Below, piece by piece: positions 58,955 to 64,000 of a DNA stretch of 64,000 bases. Each line of letters starts with the position of its first letter. Positions within the stretch are counted from its first letter, which is position 1. The DNA is taken from positions 51,265 to 115,264 of the forward strand of contig NZ_JACPYU010000027.1 of NCBI RefSeq assembly GCF_016195855.1. Reading direction: 5' to 3'. Made by a program: the position numbers and the translations under genes. The notes beneath the pieces are model-generated. The model was given only the letters and a program-made list of their open reading frames with translations. It had not been told where the DNA came from and did no database searches. Source of the DNA: Aquabacterium sp. (lineage in GTDB: Bacteria; Pseudomonadota; Gammaproteobacteria; Burkholderiales; Burkholderiaceae_C).

Positions 58955-61900
58955 ATGCCTGTTTTTTCCTCATTCTTCGCCTGGCAGACCGACCCCAGCC
59001 TGCTGCTGTATGGCAGCTACGACCCCTGGCTGGTCGCGCTGGCGCTGGTCGTGTCGGTGTTCTCATCGACCATGGGGCTGCAGGCGGCGTCCCAGGCAGG
59101 CGACATGCCCACCAAGGGCATGCGCCACCTGACACTGTTGGCCGGTGCCCTGGCCCTGGGTTGCGGGGTCTGGGCCATGCACTTCATCGGCATGCTGTCG
59201 TTCAAGCTGTGCACGACCGTCACCTACAACCCCCAGCTGACCATGTTGTCCATCGCGCCCAGCGCCTTGGCGTCCTGGGTCGCGCTGGATCTGTTGAGCC
59301 GCGCCCAGGTGTCCCGCCTCCAGTTGTGGTTGGGCGGCACCCTCGTGGGCGCCGGCATCGGGGCCATGCACTACATGGGCATGGCCGCCATGGAGATGGC
59401 CGTCGCCTTGCGTTACGACCCGCTCATGTTCGCGCTGTCCATCGTGGTGGCCGTGAGCCTGGCCGTGCTGGCCCTGTGGGTGCGCTTCGGGGTGCAGGAT
59501 TCCGCACTGGGCCGGCAGTCCCGCCTGGTGCAGTCGCTCATCAGCGGCAGCGTCATGGGCCTGGCCATCTCCGGCATGCACTTCACGGGCATGGCCGCTG
59601 CGCGCTTCATCGGCAAGCCGCAGACCCATGTCAACACCTCGCTGCAAGACCCGGTCGCCATTGCCTTGTCGATCACGCTGGTGTCCATGATCGCCACCGT
59701 GCTGGTGGCCGGTGCCACGGGCCTGTCGCGCTACCGCCAGCTCATCGAGCGCCTGGAAAAGAACGGCGCCCGCCTGCGTGCCATCTCGAACTCCGCACTG
59801 GACGGCATCATCGTGTTCGACAGCCAGGGCATCATCGAAGACTTCAACCCGGGCGCCCAACGCATATACGGCTGGGCCCCCAGCGAGGTCATCGGCCAGA
59901 GCGTGTCCCGGCTGATGCCCCCCAAGCGCAAGGCGCTGGCCGAAACCGACTTCCCGGCCTTCCTGCGTGACGCAAGCCGCTTCATCGACGAAGAACGCGA
60001 CACCGAGGGCTGGCACCGCGATGGCCACCAGATCCCCATCCGGTTGGTGATGGCCCGCATGCCCATGGCCGGCGCCGAGCTGTACGTGGCCTTCGTGTCG
60101 GACATCACCGAGCGCATGCGCATGGCGCGTGAGCTGCAAGACAGCGAAGAACAGTTCCGCACGCTGATCGCCAACATCCCCGGCATCTCCTACCGCTGTC
60201 GCATGGAGCCGGGCTGGCCCATGGTCTTCATCAGCGACGCGGTGGAGAAGATCACCGGCTTTCCGGCCGGGGACTTCCTGGGCCCCATGGCCAGCGTGCG
60301 CTTCACCGACCTCGTGCCCAAGGAAGATGTGGCCCGCATCGCCTCCGTCGTGCGCCAGTCCTTGAGCCAGAACCGCCACTTCGTGCTGGAGTTCCAGCTG
60401 CGCCACCGCGACGGCAGCCAGCGCTGGATGTGGGGCAATGGCAGCGTGGTGCGCAGCAAGGACGGCAGCGTGGACTGGATCGACGGCGTGCTGCTGGACA
60501 TGACCGAGCGCCGCCACATGGAAGAAGACCTGCGCGTGGCCAAGGAAAGGGCCGAGGCCGCCGCCCAGGCACGCAGCACCTTCCTGGCCAATATGAGCCA
60601 CGAGATCCGCACCCCCATGAACGCCATCATGGGCTTCACGGACGTGGTGCTGTCAGGCGAGTTGCAGGCCGAGCAGCGCAAGCGCCTGGAGACGGTGCAC
60701 AAGTCGGCCCGCAGCCTGCTGCACCTGCTCAACGACATCCTGGACACCTCCAAGCTGGAGCACGGTGCGGTCGAGCTGGAGCACATCGACTTCTCCTTGA
60801 TCGACCTGGTGCAACAGCTGTGCGCCGAGCAGTCCATCCACGCCAACCGCAAGCACCTGAGCCTGCATTGCGAGGTGGACGCCAACGTGGGCGAGCACGT
60901 CAAGGGCGACCCGCATCGCCTGCGCCAGATCCTGCTCAACCTGGTGGGCAATGCCATCAAGTTCACCGAAGCCGGTGGCGTGACCGTGCGTGCACAACGC
61001 GAGGCCGAAGGCGTGCACTTCATGGTGCAGGACACGGGCATCGGCATCGCGCCTGACCGCCTGCCCCACATCTTCGATGCCTTCACACAGGCCGATGCCT
61101 CCATGAGCCGACGCTTTGGCGGCACGGGCCTGGGCACCACGATCAGCAAGCAGTTGACCGAGCTGATGCACGGCCGCATCTGGGCCACCAGCGAAGCAGG
61201 CCAAGGCAGCATCTTCCATGTGCTGATCCCCTTGGCCCACGGTGATGCCACCCAAGCGCAAGGGCTGTCGCACCCGGCCGTCAACATGAAGCTGCCGCCG
61301 ATGCGCGTGCTGGCCGTGGACGACGTCGAGCAGAACCTGGAGCTGATCGCCTTGCTGCTGAGCAAGCAGGGCCACGCCATCGTCACCGCCAGCAATGGCG
61401 AAGAGGCGCTGGCCCGTGCGGCGCAAGGCGAGTTCGACCTGATCCTGATGGACGTGCAGATGCCCGTCATGGATGGCCTGAGCGCCTGCCGCGCCTTGCG
61501 ACAGCGCGAGACACAGCAGGGTGCACCTCGCACACCGGTGCTGGCCCTGTCTGCCAGCGTGTTGCAGGAAGACCGCCAGGCGGCCATCGAAGCGGGCATG
61601 GATGGCTTTGCCACCAAGCCCATCGAGATGGGCGAGCTGATGGCCGAGATGGCCCGCGTGACCGGCCTGGCCTTGACGCCCGTGCAGCCCAGCTCAACGA
61701 TCGCCGCGGGCGTCCAGGCCAATGCGGCCATCGTGGATCTGCAGCGCGGCATCAAGCTGTGGCTGGACTGGCCGCCTTATCTGCAGGCCTTGCAGCGCTT
61801 TGCCAGCGAGCAGGCCAACTGGCTGGCAGGGCAAAGGCCCGGCCCCGTGCCCAGTGGTGAAGCCGCCTTCAGCGAAGCCCACCGCATCAAGGGCGTGGCG

Positions 61901-62318
61901 GCCAACCTGGGCCTGGTCCAGATCGAGCAGGCCGCGCTCAGGGTGGAAGCCCTGGTGCGACAAGAGCCTGGCACCGACCTGTCTGCCTCATGGCAGGCCC
62001 TGTTGAGCAGCCTGGACGCGGCCACGCAAGAGATCACCCGCCTGGCCGCGCACGCACCGAACAAAGACAACCCCCGCGTGCCCGGGCCCACGATGGACCT
62101 GGCCACGCTGTACCGCAAGCTTGATCAACTCAGGGCCGCCTTCCTGCGAGGCGAATGCCTGGACGAGTTGCTGGCGCAAGTCCATGAGGCTTGCACCCCT
62201 TACGCCAATGCCACCGAGCTGAACGCCTTGATGGACGCCGTGGAGGTCTTTGACTTCGACGCCGCCGCCCAACGCGCCCACGGCATCGCTGAAGGCCTGC
62301 TGCACATGGAGAGCCAAC

Positions 62319-62332
<14 letters not shown>
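58955..62332 (+). CDS. MHYT-PAS-PAS hybrid histidine kinase with receiver and HPt
   Basis: A 1125-aa membrane kinase. Residues about 20-255: MHYT domain with seven membrane helices and three MHxxGM motifs (MHFIGML, MHYMGM, MHFTGM), proposed to sense O2, CO or NO through copper. PAS 1 about 270-395 and PAS 2 about 400-530. HisKA with phospho-His in NMSHEIRTPMNA (about 549) and HATPase (LLNLVGNAIKFTEAGG...DTGIGI...GGTGLGTTIS). Receiver about 780-900 with phospho-Asp in LILMDVQMPVMDG (about 832). HPt near 970 with phospho-His in SEAHRIKGVAAN. A full internal phosphorelay, likely passed to the HD-GYP regulator whose start overlaps its end. Start at ATG 58955 after AGGA. Confidence 0.9.
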
Positions 62333-63377
<1,045 letters not shown>

Positions 63378-63459
63378 GCTTGGGTTGATCTGCTGGCTTT
63401 TTTACGTGGGAGCGCGAGGCGGGGGCTGAGCCGGCATCCGTCCGGGCTTCATGTTGACG

Positions 63460-63476
63460 GTCTCGCTACGCGAGAC
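63460..63476. repeat. Short perfect hairpin downstream of the HD-GYP gene
   Basis: GTCTCGC-tac-GCGAGAC, without a T-run; possibly a terminator or part of the repeat block beside it. Nothing else is seen in 63378-63513. Confidence 0.5.
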
Positions 63477-63513
63477 TGCCCTGTGCGCCTCGCAATGGGT
63501 TGGTGCCCTCCAA

Positions 63514-63905
63514 CTCGCTACGCGGCTGCGCCGCTGCGCTCAAACAAATCGGGCAAGCCAGATGACGAAGCGCGCTAACGCGCGCCAAACCCATTGCTGC
63601 GGTGCTCGGCGTCACCAAGGCGCCCGGCCAGATGCCGGCTCAACCCTCTTCCACCTCGCTGGTGGCATGCACAGGCCCATGTCCTGGCAATGGGAACGGT
63701 TCAAGCTTCGATGCAATAGCCGGTCACTTCGCGGCACGCACAACCGCGGCGGAACTCAAGCGGGGCGACAAAAGGCTGAGGTGGCCTGCGGCGGGGCGCC
63801 TTGGTGACGCCGAGACGCGCAGTGGCGAGGTGGGCACGCGCAGCGTGCGTCGTCCATCTGACTGGCCCGATTTGTTTGAGCGCAGCGGCGCAGCCGCGCA
63901 GCGAG
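63514..63905. repeat. 392-bp interrupted palindrome (long inverted repeat)
   Basis: Arms 63514-63624 and 63795-63905 are imperfect inverted copies with the same centre. The outer 49 nt match at nearly all positions (CTCGCTACGCGGCTGCGCCG... against its complement), and the inner 20 nt (CTCGGCGTCACCAAGGCGCC, 63605-63624 with 63795-63814) match perfectly. About 170 nt of unique sequence lie between. There are no convincing genes. It could be a small non-autonomous mobile element or two inverted copies of a dispersed repeat. Confidence 0.75.
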
Positions 63906-64000
63906 GTTCTATGTTTTGACGCAAGCGTTTTGTACGCCCATCTGGCTTGCATCAAAGGTTTTTCCACTGCGCCAGATTGCCCATGCGACTCTCAGAAGCT
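63906..64000. other. Window end without gene
   Basis: Nothing recognisable in the last 95 bases. Confidence 0.4.

Noticed and set aside
59063..60601. 512-aa minus-strand open frame
   Set aside because: Opposite the MHYT kinase; His/Gly/Ala-rich shadow.

Overview
The window looks like chromosomal DNA of a beta-proteobacterium of the order Burkholderiales (Comamonadaceae/Aquabacterium-like). It has high GC and strongly G/C-ending codons in most genes, a gonococcal-type 'site-specific recombinase' beside apaG and mltA, AdeT-like solute-binding proteins, and a large family of lipoproteins with CGGGGG after the lipobox. This placement is inferred from gene content; no rRNA, tRNA or complete housekeeping operon is present to prove it.

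Layout. 1-5.0 kb: a lower-GC accessory operon whose first gene runs in from the left edge and whose third gene is broken. It resembles DptF/G/H-type or BREX-like restriction operons, but only tentatively. 5.4-7.0 kb: an orphan type VI secretion cargo module (PAAR protein, Tae4 amidase effector, small two-TM protein). 7.75-8.65 kb: a secreted polyester hydrolase clearly related to PETase. 8.9-31.0 kb: ordinary chromosomal genes (methyltransferase, GNAT, TetR, RIO kinase, alaC, lipoproteins, a Baeyer-Villiger monooxygenase with a divergent AraC regulator, Hsp70/YegD, tandem AdeT-like proteins, a methionine-type aminotransferase, rpe, Crp/Fnr). 31.0-44.0 kb: a cupin/hydroxyacid dehydrogenase/glycerate kinase operon, a transglutaminase, a histidine kinase, and a group of immunity-like, Sel1 and lipoprotein genes.

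44.08-48.26 kb is the most interesting segment. Three minus-strand genes of distinctly lower GC are separated by integron-type attC recombination sites, with no integrase in view: a 177-aa membrane protein, an AAA-type NTPase fused to a TIR domain, and an Abi/UG-type reverse transcriptase. It looks like a small cluster of attC sites lacking an integrase (CALIN) carrying antiphage cassettes.

48.4-64.0 kb: a PhoD-like phosphatase, apaG, the recombinase-family membrane protein, mltA, a PEP-CTERM-like secreted protein, an SGNH hydrolase, and a signalling block. That block holds a double-sensor CheW protein, an MHYT-PAS-PAS hybrid kinase with receiver and HPt, and an overlapping receiver-HD-GYP phosphodiesterase; it probably links a membrane sensor to c-di-GMP turnover. 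The window ends in a gene-free stretch with a 392-bp interrupted palindrome.
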